A stretch of 64,000 nt of DNA, taken from positions 1,860,001 to 1,924,000 of the forward strand of contig NC_042507.1 in NCBI RefSeq assembly GCF_003054445.1, written 5' to 3'. This DNA comes from Pichia kudriavzevii. Lineage: Eukaryota; Ascomycota; Pichiomycetes; Pichiales; Pichiaceae. This document shows, in pieces, positions 21,456 to 30,411 of this stretch. Positions within the stretch are counted from its first letter, which is position 1. Each line of letters starts with the position of its first letter. The translations under genes and the position numbers were made by a program. The notes beneath the pieces are model-generated. The model had not been told where the DNA came from, ran no database searches, and saw only the letters and a program-made list of their open reading frames with translations.

Positions 21456-22847
21456 TTATAATTTAGCACCAACACTCTTACCGGCAAGCAGTCTTTTTTC
21501 AGTAAGACATGCAATGACTGCCGCACCAACGCCAGAACCATCTTCTGCATGGGTCAATTTAATTGGGTAATCCTTTGGATCTGTGTTCCACTTGAATAAT
21601 TCATTCAATGCAGCAGCTGCACGCTCCTTAAAGTATGGGTATCTATTAAAAACTGAACCATCTGCGGCACAATGTCCAGATTTGTAGTTCATTTTTCTAC
21701 AGATACCAGCAATTGAGCATACAGACAATCTGGCAGCACGGGTACCGATGATTTGGCACAAATCAGAGATAACCTTCTCTTCTTCCTTAGTTAGAGTAAT
21801 GTTGAAGGTATCTTTGAATAATTTTCCAGCGTATTCAGGACCATGTTCTTCAATCATTGAAGGGAAGGAGGTATCCATTGCAAATGGAACTTGCAAAGAC
21901 TTGATATCCTGATTAATGAAAACCAGTCCTTGAGAATAATAGTCCAATAAAATTAATCTTAAAACTTCACCTAAATAATAACCAGCAATCATTTTTTCAT
22001 AGAATTGCTGACCTGGTCTTGGAGATTCTTGGTCAATTTGGATATCATACTTGGTTCTTGGCAGAACTTTCCAATCGTTATCAAAAGCACCATATTCGCA
22101 ATTAATAGCCATTGGAGTTTCATCATTGATATCACTAGCTAACTTACCTTCTAATTTAGGAATATTCTTTGCAAAATCATAATAAGCACCATTACAACCG
22201 GTACCAAAGATCAAACCCATGATGGTCTCAGTATCACAATATTTGGAAGCGACTAAAGTACCGGTAGTATCATTAATCAAGGCAACAACCTCAACTGGGG
22301 TATTCAATTTATCAAGGGAGGCTTGTAACATCGGAACAACATCATGCCCTTCAACGCCTGGAATATCAAAACCTTTGGTCCATGTCTGCAAGACACCATG
22401 ATTGATTGCGTTTTGATGTGCAGGGTAAGAGAAGGTGAAACCTAATGGCAACTTTTCACCTTTGTAATCCTCACCATACTGATGCTTAATAAAATCATCT
22501 AAAGACTTTGCAATGAAATCAAATAGATCGTCTTTATTACCGGTTCTCATCGGAACGGGAATTGGGTATTTTTCATTGACTGATTTGAATTTGGAATCAC
22601 CTTGTAATGTTACTCTGATGACTCTAAGGTTGGTACCACCTAAATCGATTGCCAAGTATTCACCAGTTTCGGAACCTGATGGATAATCCATAACCCAAGT
22701 AGGATTCATTGGAATATTACCACCGGCTGGAGAAATACCCTTTTCGAGTTCTTCAACAAAATGGTTTGTGATTTCTTCCAACTTTTCAGTTGTAACAGTC
22801 AATTCAGACTTTGTTTTTTCAAAAGCGGCTTGTAAAGTTTGTGTCAT
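21456..22847 (-). CDS. HXK: hexokinase
   Basis: 463 aa. Phosphorylates glucose and other hexoses at C6 with ATP. Phosphate-1 motif LAIDLGGTNLR (65-75), sugar-binding signature LGFTFSYPAHQ...TWTKGF (135-160), catalytic Asp193 in INDTTGTL, adenosine loop region AEDGSGVGAAVIA near the C-terminus. Compared with yeast Hxk1/2 (about 486 aa) the N-terminus is shorter by about 20 residues: it begins just before the helix that precedes GGNIPM and lacks the Lys-rich region that carries Ser14/15 and the Mig1-contact segment of Hxk2. I cannot tell whether it is the only hexokinase of this genome. Confidence 0.96.
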   Translation of the reverse strand: MTQTLQAAFEKTKSELTVTTEKLEEITNHFVEELEKGISPAGGNIPMNPTWVMDYPSGSETGEYLAIDLGGTNLRVIRVTLQGDSKFKSVNEKYPIPVPMRTGNKDDLFDFIAKSLDDFIKHQYGEDYKGEKLPLGFTFSYPAHQNAINHGVLQTWTKGFDIPGVEGHDVVPMLQASLDKLNTPVEVVALINDTTGTLVASKYCDTETIMGLIFGTGCNGAYYDFAKNIPKLEGKLASDINDETPMAINCEYGAFDNDWKVLPRTKYDIQIDQESPRPGQQFYEKMIAGYYLGEVLRLILLDYYSQGLVFINQDIKSLQVPFAMDTSFPSMIEEHGPEYAGKLFKDTFNITLTKEEEKVISDLCQIIGTRAARLSVCSIAGICRKMNYKSGHCAADGSVFNRYPYFKERAAAALNELFKWNTDPKDYPIKLTHAEDGSGVGAAVIACLTEKRLLAGKSVGAKL

Positions 22848-23541
22848 TGTTATATATGTCTCTCAAATATGAATAAGACTAGCAGAATAAATATAGATTT
22901 ATAACTTGAATTGATAACAAGGGTTTAGAAAAGTTTGCACAGAAGGTTATCAGGTAAAACGTGGAGAGAAAAGAAACAAGAGGGGAAATTGTGATGTTTT
23001 TATACGTCGAGTGGCACAATGAATCTTGTTGATATTTCTCCAGGAAATTGAAATAGAGATACCCTTGGATGAGAATGCCCCGCGAAAGTTGCCAAGTGGA
23101 AAAACTCCATGAAAAACTGGCTGGAAAATTGTTGCCCCACGCGGGGAAACCGAGCACGCGGAAAAACAGAAAGGAAACGAAGAAAAAACGGTCACACGAC
23201 TTTTTCCCTTTTTCCTCCTAGTCTGTTTTATTTCGGCCTTTTTTTTTTCCTTTTCTTCCACTAGCGTGGAAGCGCATTGCAAAAGAAAACAAAATTTTCC
23301 GAGTGAACGGAAACGGAAACGGAAATATCGGGCTCCACCTCTCCAACGGTCAGATGATGCTTTTCTTTGCATGTTTACTTGTATTTGCTATAATTATGTA
23401 GCTCTCCTACGGCAAGTTGCTCCATTACAAGGGGTTTACCTCTACATCATCCCATCCCATCACATTCTAGCTTATCTTATCTTGCTCTGTTTTTTTTTAT
23501 TTTGTTTTACTTTGTCTTAATTTATCTCAAATTATCTCGTA
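22848..23541 (-). promoter_or_regulatory. hexokinase upstream region with Mig1-type GC boxes
   Basis: 694 bp upstream of the hexokinase, ending at the 3' end of NAB3. Three copies of the Mig1 GC core SYGGGG occur: one at 23078-23083 (minus strand), and two overlapping in the palindrome CCCCACGCGGGG at 23135-23146. AT-rich flanks are imperfect. CT-rich and TTTCC-rich tracts follow. An ATG-started 140-codon frame on the minus strand (22950-23372) is Arg/Phe/Ser-rich without family features and I do not call it a gene. Confidence 0.5.
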
Positions 23542-25749
23542 TTACATGTTATTTTTGAGTCTTGCAAGTGTCTCAAATAACCGGCTGGTTTCCTCTCCAT
23601 CTTCACCGCTACCATTGGGTGGAGCACCAGAAGAAGAGGAAGAAGAAGCCGGAGGGTGGGCTGGGGCTGCCACAGGGGCTGGAGCAGGCTGTGAAGGCGC
23701 CATGTTTTGTAGTTGGTTGTATAGTCCCTGCACGGAACCACCTTGAAAAGTAGGCACTGCAGGTGGAATGTACACATTCTGCTGCTGGTTCACCAGATTC
23801 AACATCGCCTTTAACGAGTTTTCATCCAACGACGATAGTTGGTTCATTAGCTGTGCAGCAACAGGATTGTTCAAAGAAGGAGAAGGCGTGTTCTGATAAT
23901 ACTGTGTACCGGCCATTGGTGGGATCGTGGGAATACGAGAAGGTATAGACGGAATCGACGGGATCACCTGGGGTGGCAAGTGTTTCTGGGCTTCTTGCTG
24001 TCTTGGCGAGTACCTAACACCCCCATCCTCCCTGTGATTTCGATGATAAGCGTTGAAGTGAGAACTACGTCTGCTATCTCTGTCTCTGCTATCTCTGTCT
24101 CTGTTTCTTTCTCTTTCTCTTTCCCTTTCTCTTTCCCGTTCTCTGTCTCTTTCTCTTTCTCTGTCTTTTCGATCTCTATTTCTTCCCCGATCTCTCTTAT
24201 CGTTCCTCCTGGAATCTCTTTCTCTAGGCTTCTCATCTCGTTGATTGTTGATGAAATTGATGGCACTGTCTAATGATATACCTTCGTATTCATCAAACTT
24301 AATTGCACCATCATTACTGTTTCTTTGAAATAGGAATAGATTCACAGACTCCAATTTATTTGTGACAACTGTTGCACAAACACCAGCATATGCACTCTCA
24401 CTGATAATATCCTGTGGAACATCATTTGCATTAGTGTCTACATGTTTGACACTACATTCAACTCCTATTTCATTCAAAGAATTAACTAACAAATGGTTGA
24501 AGCTGGTATCTGATTCAATTGATATGATTACACGGACTTTTTTACCCTTTCTAGTTGGTGATCTGTCCCTATCAATGCCTTTATCTTCACGTTGTTCCGT
24601 GTGTTTCTCATGGGTTTTAGATACTTGTAGTTGCATGAACTTATTGTGTAATGGTACATTCAGTTCACCTTTGATTGCCTCAGAGCAATCTTCAGCATTA
24701 GTAAACTGCACAAACCCATACCCCTGTTTTAAGTTCACTGCAACAACTTTACCATACTGGCTAAAGATTCTCCAAACATCCTCGATTTTCAGTGAATTAA
24801 CAGCCAAGTTCCCAATAAATAATCTTGAGCCTGATGGGAACTCAAGGCATTCAAACTCCTTGGAGTATTTTTCAATGTCTTTGCGGAACTGTTGTAGTTT
24901 TATCTGAGAGGCTTTGTCAGTTAATGGCACATTCAGATCTGGACGACGGCAATATGGGTTTATAGGTATGAGCAGCTGTTCTTTATCTTGGGGTTTTAAT
25001 TGAGGTTTGTTGTAAGAGGTTGTTGCGTAGAAGTTCAAATTGACCGTAGCCGGATTGACCTTTGTATTTGAGTGGTGTTCATATTTAGAGATTAAAATCT
25101 GTTCCTTCTCTAAAGGTGATTTGCATTTGAAGGATTCGTCCAAGTACAAGTTGGATGTAATTAGATACTGGACAATCTCATTGAACAATGGGACATTGAT
25201 CTCACTGTAATTTCTGATTGGAACAGGCGGCACCGATGATAATGGATCGTAATCATCGTACTCATCATCGTCATTATCGTCTATAATATCCAAACCTTTG
25301 ATATCGTCGTGGTCGTCATCATGACCATTGTCATCAGCACCACCGTCATGATGTTCCTCCACGCTCCTCATCGCTGTATCATCCGTTACTTGTTCTCCGC
25401 TCAAATCTAGTTCTTCCTCATTTGTTTCGTTGTCCGACGATGGGAAATGCGTATCCTTTTCAGCAAAGGTTACTCTTTTGGTATTACGGGGAGACGTATC
25501 CAAGGAGGTGGACTGGGATTTTATGGACGGTTTGGAAGGCAAGGACGTGGGGACAGGGTTGGCCATAGTCTTACTAGTATCAGACGGCACCGGTGAGGCT
25601 CTAGCTGCGGGTTTGTCATTTGGACTAGCTTCACCATCAGCAGTTGGCTCTTTATTAGTAGCAGAAGGATAATGCTGGGAATGCTGGGAGGGCTGGGAAG
25701 GCTTTGAAGTGATGAGCTCCGGGGTGTAATCGTCGTCAGAATCGGACAT
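23542..25749 (-). CDS. NAB3: nuclear RNA-binding protein Nab3
   Basis: 735 aa. Part of the Nrd1-Nab3-Sen1 complex that ends transcription of snoRNAs and cryptic transcripts. The acidic N-terminal third includes DDDHDDIKGLDIIDDNDDDE. One RRM at about 305-385 has RNP2 LFIGNLAVNS and RNP1 YGFVQF. An anticodon-binding-like domain follows (VRVIISIESDTS..., about 400-490), as in Nab3. Then come an Arg-Asp/Arg-Glu repeat tract (about 515-570) and a Pro/Gln-rich tail (PVAAQLMNQLSSLDENSLKA) like the yeast self-assembly domain. The RD/RE tract is the unusual part. Confidence 0.88.
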   Translation of the reverse strand: MSDSDDDYTPELITSKPSQPSQHSQHYPSATNKEPTADGEASPNDKPAARASPVPSDTSKTMANPVPTSLPSKPSIKSQSTSLDTSPRNTKRVTFAEKDTHFPSSDNETNEEELDLSGEQVTDDTAMRSVEEHHDGGADDNGHDDDHDDIKGLDIIDDNDDDEYDDYDPLSSVPPVPIRNYSEINVPLFNEIVQYLITSNLYLDESFKCKSPLEKEQILISKYEHHSNTKVNPATVNLNFYATTSYNKPQLKPQDKEQLLIPINPYCRRPDLNVPLTDKASQIKLQQFRKDIEKYSKEFECLEFPSGSRLFIGNLAVNSLKIEDVWRIFSQYGKVVAVNLKQGYGFVQFTNAEDCSEAIKGELNVPLHNKFMQLQVSKTHEKHTEQREDKGIDRDRSPTRKGKKVRVIISIESDTSFNHLLVNSLNEIGVECSVKHVDTNANDVPQDIISESAYAGVCATVVTNKLESVNLFLFQRNSNDGAIKFDEYEGISLDSAINFINNQRDEKPRERDSRRNDKRDRGRNRDRKDRERERDRERERERERERERNRDRDSRDRDSRRSSHFNAYHRNHREDGGVRYSPRQQEAQKHLPPQVIPSIPSIPSRIPTIPPMAGTQYYQNTPSPSLNNPVAAQLMNQLSSLDENSLKAMLNLVNQQQNVYIPPAVPTFQGGSVQGLYNQLQNMAPSQPAPAPVAAPAHPPASSSSSSGAPPNGSGEDGEETSRLFETLARLKNNM
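24090..24200 (-). repeat. hexanucleotide-type tract coding Arg-Asp/Glu repeats
   Basis: Imperfect repeats of AGAGAN units on the minus strand inside NAB3, encoding alternating Arg with Glu or Asp. Likely length-variable. Confidence 0.8.
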
Positions 25750-26336
25750 GATTGCGGATTCAGAGAAGAGTAGAACAATAGAAGTTCAAAGAGTAATAAA
25801 CAACCAAAGTATTAAATTTTTTCTTGATTGGCAAGGAGACATCTTTTATGACATCAACAACGAGAGAGAGAGAAAAAAAAAAGACTGTCTTGATGAGAAG
25901 GGCGCGTGTTTATTTTTTTTTCTATGTTTGAGTTGATGAAGATAAATGCAGAAAAGAGGTTATACAGATGGAGGCATTAGAGTTTTGCGGAATTGGCCAT
26001 TCCATTTTGAAAGTCTGCAGTCGTGCCAGTTCTTGACAGAGATAGAAGATGGTATCTATTTACAGAATACACAAGGTATATAGTACAAATGCGTGTGTGT
26101 ATAGATAGATATATACATATGTTTATCTATCCATGCATGTACTGCAGCGTATAAGTTAGAACAAGCGGGAATGAGACAAGTCTATGTATTTGAGAATCGG
26201 ATGAATGGAGCGGCATGAGAGTGAAGGAAGTCCATGCCGAGTGAAGGAGCCAACGCAGACCCACGTCTGGATTTCTGGGGACAAGTGGTTTGTTAAGGAA
26301 TTGGGGATTGAATAAAGTGGTATTTGGGAATAAGTT
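25750..26336. other. intergenic region 5' of NAB3
   Basis: 587 bp between the NAB3 start and the 3' end of the small minus-strand gene at 26337. It contains A/T homopolymers near 25875-25920 and no recognisable gene or operator. Confidence 0.4.
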
Positions 26337-26543
26337 TTATTTTGTCTCGTGTAACTGTTGCTGTTGTTGTTGTTGCAGCAGATGGACGTCGTCTTCTCTG
26401 AGGTGTTTTGGGATCTTGGAGTCATTAGCAAACTGTCTGTCTGCTGGACAAGGTACTAGAGAGTTAGCGAGAACCAGGGAGAAGGACACGAGGAAAGTCG
26501 AGCCAAAGATGGAACGGGAAATGGCGGCATTGGAGACTCTCAT
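26337..26543 (-). CDS. small predicted membrane protein, unknown
   Basis: 68 aa from the ATG at 26543. Residues about 9-27 (SRSIFGSTFLVSFSLVLAN) form one hydrophobic segment, followed by SLVPCPADRQFANDSK with a Pro-Cys-Pro motif, then a run of seven Gln and the end LHETK. A single short helix plus basic N-terminus would fit a mitochondrial inner-membrane assembly factor, but that is inference and I do not recognise the family. The open frame continues upstream only to a GTG. The gene is divergent from MRPL20. Confidence 0.5.
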   Translation of the reverse strand: MRVSNAAISRSIFGSTFLVSFSLVLANSLVPCPADRQFANDSKIPKHLREDDVHLLQQQQQQQLHETK

Positions 26544-27354
26544 GGCGTGTTCTGCTATATGAATGGGGTTGCGGTTTCTGTTTTCAGGTTCTTGTACGTT
26601 GTTGTAGTTATGTATATTTGTACTTGGATGCACCTTTTGACAACACTTTTCTTTTGTTGTGTGTATTCAATTGTCTATTTATTTTCTCCAGGAGTGAGGT
26701 ATGGTGGGAAGAGAAACAATGGTGAATGTCAAAAGAGAGAAACGAGACAGTCTTGGATTATCTTAGACAAGGTAAACCAAAGATTTAAGAGTCAGGTTAA
26801 AACACAACAGAGCAACCAATCAGGAGAAAACAGATTATTTGGTCAGTTACCCCATAGTGGAACTTCAACCAGCATTTTTTTTTCCCTTACTGCTATTTCA
26901 CATTCCTTCACTCACCTTTTTTTTTGTATTTCTCTATTGCCAGAGTTGTATGCGGTAAAACGATTTTTTGACACGAGCCAATAAGAACCGTTACATTTTC
27001 ACATGCGCCGAAAGAGGAAAGTGTGCGGTGGGGGAGAGGAAAAAAAAAGAAAAAAGAAAAAAGAAAAAAAGTCACGTGCGGTGCCGGTGCACGGGCGGAA
27101 ATACGAAATGCAAATTTTTACTTTTTTTACACTCTCTGAAAACAGAATAGGCCAAAAAAAAGAAAAAAAAAAGAAAATAGGCAATTTCTCAATTGAATGG
27201 GCAATGAAAAAAAAAAAGAGAAGGTGAGAAAGGAGGACAGTTTCAGACAATCTAATACCTGTTGGTGAACAAGTGCCAGCACCATCAACTATAACGACGC
27301 TCCCATTAGAGGACTACTATTGCCACCAGACGACTTATCAAGACACCATAGACA
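26544..27354. promoter_or_regulatory. long divergent region upstream of MRPL20 with CACGTG box
   Basis: 811 bp. A CACGTG (Cbf1/bHLH) palindrome is at 27073-27078, and an AATTTT motif at about 27114, of the kind seen before mitochondrial ribosomal genes in many yeasts, lies next to it. Extensive A-rich tracts run 27035-27220. A plus-strand frame at 26547-26984 shows no protein character. Binding is inferred. Confidence 0.45.
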
Positions 27355-27900
27355 ATGTTCAACCGTCTCGTAGTTTCTGTCCGCCACAGCTCGAGCATCC
27401 CCAAGCTTGCGACGACGCCAAACAAGTTCAATGCCAAGTCATCAGCATTCAATCTCAGACCAAACCTCCCAGAGGGGCTCTTCTTCCACCCGGCACCTGC
27501 CTCTCTCAACCCGGAGATCACCCCGAAGGCGTTCTTGCCCGAGTCCGACGTTAGGAAGACTTCGGACGTCTACTACCCCGAGCAGACCCAGTATGTTGCA
27601 GAGAATATCCACTACATGCCTGTGATATCCAGAATTGCACAGCCAACTAAGTATAGTCACGATGCCTCTGTTGTGGGTGAGCTGCAGAAAATGCGGGACA
27701 ATGGTGCCACTAGGAAACAGATGCGGGAGAAGTTTGGTGTTAGTGATGGCTTTATCAGTTTGACCACAAAACCAAATCCGCAGACACTGAAAGCACAGAG
27801 CAAACTCTTGAAGAGACATGCACGGAGATGGTCAGAGAAGACCCTTGCTGCTCGTAAGGCGAGAGAGGAGAGGAAACTCCAATGGGAGAGAGACATGTAA
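27355..27900 (+). CDS. MRPL20: mitochondrial ribosomal large-subunit protein mL58
   Basis: 181 aa. Starts MFNRLVVSVRHSSSI, a plausible presequence. Family features are RPNLPEGLFFHPAPAS (about 35-50), TPKAFLPESD, and the MRP-L20 helical half with MRDNGATRKQMREKFGVS (a helix-turn-helix-like segment) and the basic C-terminus KAREERKLQWERDM. The length is near yeast Mrpl20 (195 aa). Confidence 0.85.
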   Translation: MFNRLVVSVRHSSSIPKLATTPNKFNAKSSAFNLRPNLPEGLFFHPAPASLNPEITPKAFLPESDVRKTSDVYYPEQTQYVAENIHYMPVISRIAQPTKYSHDASVVGELQKMRDNGATRKQMREKFGVSDGFISLTTKPNPQTLKAQSKLLKRHARRWSEKTLAARKAREERKLQWERDM

Positions 27901-28044
27901 TTGACGCTTCTCTAATTCATCTTTGACTTATAACGGTTTAACATATATATATATATATATATGGTTTATTCATTATATATAAAATTATATTCACACTTGT
28001 ATACATGTACATAATATAGAAATACAGTTGGGAATGTCACCACC

Positions 28045-28452
28045 TTATCCCGCCAAGACTCTCTCCAGTATCTCCTCGTCGCCAGGACAGAGCTCCATGT
28101 GCATCATCACATATTCATCCTCGCCAACCTTGACATAGACTACATACTCCTCGTCCTTTAACTGGTAGAGCGTCTTGATAATACTGTTGCGTTGCATATC
28201 AAAACACCGCAGCCCGTCACTTCTCATGTCTGCAAACACAACCGTCCCGGCCCACTCCCCTTGGTAGTTCCGAATCACAAGCTTGTACTCGCCGCCATCG
28301 TCATAGAGATCCAATGTCCCGGAAAAGAGGTACCCAGACCGTCGCTTGAAGTGCACTGCAATCATCTGCTCGTCCTTGTATTTCAGTCGCACCGTCTCGG
28401 GGACATACCCTCGGAAAAACGATGCCATAGAGAGGCTACACAGGAGACTCAT
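28045..28452 (-). CDS. unrecognised 135-aa protein
   Basis: An ATG at 28452 gives 135 aa; a second ATG at 28428 (MASFFRGY) gives 127. The sequence alternates strand-like segments (RSGYLFSGTLDLYDDGGEYK, WAGTVVFADM, EEYVVYVKVGEDEYVMMHME) and ends in an acidic helix (CPGDEEILERVLAG), suggesting a small beta-rich fold. There is no signal peptide, membrane segment or motif I recognise. Codon composition is GC-rich like MSI1 and unlike random intergenic DNA. It is divergent from SIF2. Confidence 0.65.
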   Translation of the reverse strand: MSLLCSLSMASFFRGYVPETVRLKYKDEQMIAVHFKRRSGYLFSGTLDLYDDGGEYKLVIRNYQGEWAGTVVFADMRSDGLRCFDMQRNSIIKTLYQLKDEEYVVYVKVGEDEYVMMHMELCPGDEEILERVLAG

Positions 28453-28857
28453 TAGCTATCATCTAAGAGTGTATCTTGCTTTGTTCTGCGGTTGAAGTCG
28501 TCCAAAGAAGGACAGAGTTTGATAGAGAAAGCTTGATTAGAGATTAAACCGAGAGAGGGTGCAAGTGATGACAAAAACGGGGGGGGGGGGGGGGGGAAGA
28601 AAAAAAAATCGAGGGGCAGTGCGGAACTCTACTTTTCAGTGAAGCTACTACTTGCATTGAGCTTGAAGACGCTCTTTGTGATGTAAACCAACATACATAC
28701 AGATATACAAATATACGTACATACACATATACGTACCTACTCTACACTAGATATACATTAGACATACACGTTAACGTATACGTGTAATTACTAAGGGACA
28801 ACGTTTTTGGTTTGGGGAGAAGGTCATTACCGGTATTGGATCTTCTTGCAGCAAAGT
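28453..28857. promoter_or_regulatory. divergent region with 18-nt G homopolymer
   Basis: 405 bp between the unknown 135-aa gene and SIF2. An uninterrupted run of 18 G lies at 28579-28596, followed by an A-rich run. From about 28690 to 28780 the sequence is a quasi-repetitive ACATATAC/ACGTAC series. No classical operator was recognised. Confidence 0.6.
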
Positions 28858-30366
28858 ATGTCAATCACCACAGACGAGGTGAACTATCTCATTTGGAGAT
28901 ACTTTCAAGAAGCAGGACTTGAGATTTCTGCGTATGCATTGGATGACGAGACCGATGTTCACACTTTGGATGCCACGTACGAGAAACACGTGCCATTGGG
29001 GTGCCTAATCGACCTCATCCAAAAGGGAATACTTTATTCCAAGATGAAATCGCTGGTGGAATCTTCCAAGACGCAACTGGACCAAGATGATCTTATAAAT
29101 ATGAATTTCAACTTCTTCACTGCTTTGCATGAAATAAAAGAAAACGAGACAGCGAATGAGAGATCCATAATGTCCACTGATGATGGAGAAAAACTTGAAC
29201 AAGGAAAACGTTTGCCAGAGGAAGAACAAGGGGTAGAGGAGGAGCAACAAAAGGATGATGAAGGCTTCATCAGAGTCATCAAGGAATACAAAGTATTGGA
29301 TCCCTCAAATTCTATCTCCTTTTCACCGACCAGTGGCGGAACCATCTCATTAGCGCATGCGTGCAACACCCAGACGGATATTGTTGATATAGAAACAAAC
29401 ACAGCAGTGACATTGCCTGCGTCTCCCTTATGCAAAGAGGTGTTGTTGGCACAATGGTCGTCTAATGGCCAGCTGTTGATCACAGCATACGAGAATGGTG
29501 AATTACGCCTATGGTCCAGTCAGGGTGCTTTGGTGACGGTTTTCGCAATGCACCACTGGCCAATCGTAGCTTTGGAATGGTCTCATAATAACAAGTATCT
29601 TATTTCAATCGACATCCGAAATATCGTCATTGTATGGGACATAACAACCAAAACAATAGCTGTACATTTAGACAAAGAAAACTGGAAAAACTTGACCAAC
29701 TTCTCGTTGCTAGTGAACACAGTCGATGATTCAATTCAGAATTTTGGTACCACTTTATGTTGGTTGGATGATACGAAGTTTATAACACCAGGCCCAAATT
29801 ACTCGTTACTAGTGAATCAGCTAGTAGATTCTAAACATTCGATAGTTGGTGTTTTGATAGGCCATGAGGAGTCCGTTTGTGCTATCAATTATAACAAAGA
29901 CTTGAGGTTGTTATGCTCAGCCAGCGAAGATGGTATCATACGAATCTTCAAGGGTAACTCAACGAACAGCCTGCAAGTCCTATCGGGCCACTCATTGGCA
30001 ATTACCTATTTGGAGTGGATCAAGCTTGATGATAAATGGTATATATTGAGTACTTCATTAGACGGTACTATACGAATTTGGGATTTTATAAACAACCAAA
30101 CATTGGCAATCTCATGTATAGCCGATGGACAGCCAATACTGTACGCAGCGTCTCATGTATCGCCAGATGGGGAAGTGATATTGGCTACCGGTGATTCATC
30201 GGCAAGTGTGTCCATTTGGAATATCTCCTGTGATAAAATTAAACAAGTTGGTCTCTACCAACATGGTCGCCCTGATGGTCATATCTCCCACATCAGTTGG
30301 AATCTGGACGGCACCAAATTTGCAGCAGCATTTACTAAAGGTAAAAGTGTGATTATTAAAGTGTAG
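28858..30366 (+). CDS. SIF2: WD40 protein Sif2 (Set3 histone deacetylase complex)
   Basis: 502 aa. TBL1-like subunit of the Set3 complex, a meiosis-specific repressor. The N-terminal LisH domain (MSITTDEVNYLIWRYFQEAG) is nearly identical to yeast Sif2, as is the following VPLGCLIDLIQKGILY. An acidic linker (about 105-145) precedes a WD40 propeller to the end (LWSSQGALVTVFAMHHWPIV, SEDGIIRIFKG, LDGTIRIWDF, SASVSIWNIS). The frame runs 17 codons further to a TTG; the ATG at 28858 aligns with yeast. Confidence 0.95.
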   Translation: MSITTDEVNYLIWRYFQEAGLEISAYALDDETDVHTLDATYEKHVPLGCLIDLIQKGILYSKMKSLVESSKTQLDQDDLINMNFNFFTALHEIKENETANERSIMSTDDGEKLEQGKRLPEEEQGVEEEQQKDDEGFIRVIKEYKVLDPSNSISFSPTSGGTISLAHACNTQTDIVDIETNTAVTLPASPLCKEVLLAQWSSNGQLLITAYENGELRLWSSQGALVTVFAMHHWPIVALEWSHNNKYLISIDIRNIVIVWDITTKTIAVHLDKENWKNLTNFSLLVNTVDDSIQNFGTTLCWLDDTKFITPGPNYSLLVNQLVDSKHSIVGVLIGHEESVCAINYNKDLRLLCSASEDGIIRIFKGNSTNSLQVLSGHSLAITYLEWIKLDDKWYILSTSLDGTIRIWDFINNQTLAISCIADGQPILYAASHVSPDGEVILATGDSSASVSIWNISCDKIKQVGLYQHGRPDGHISHISWNLDGTKFAAAFTKGKSVIIKV

Positions 30367-30411
30367 TATTAGTTATTTTCTATATTCAAAATTTGTCGGT
30401 GTGCATTCTAT

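Noticed and set aside
22950-23372. 140-codon minus-strand frame in the hexokinase promoter
   Set aside because: It starts with ATG but is compositionally odd (Phe/Ser/Arg-rich), overlaps the promoter motifs, and shows no domain. Treated as chance.
24362-24907. 181-codon plus-strand frame opposite NAB3
   Set aside because: Antisense of the RRM-coding part. Ser/Thr/Leu-rich shadow without motifs.
26547-26984. 145-codon plus-strand frame between the 68-aa gene and MRPL20
   Set aside because: No ATG at its beginning, no domain, and poor codon character. It overlaps the promoter of MRPL20.
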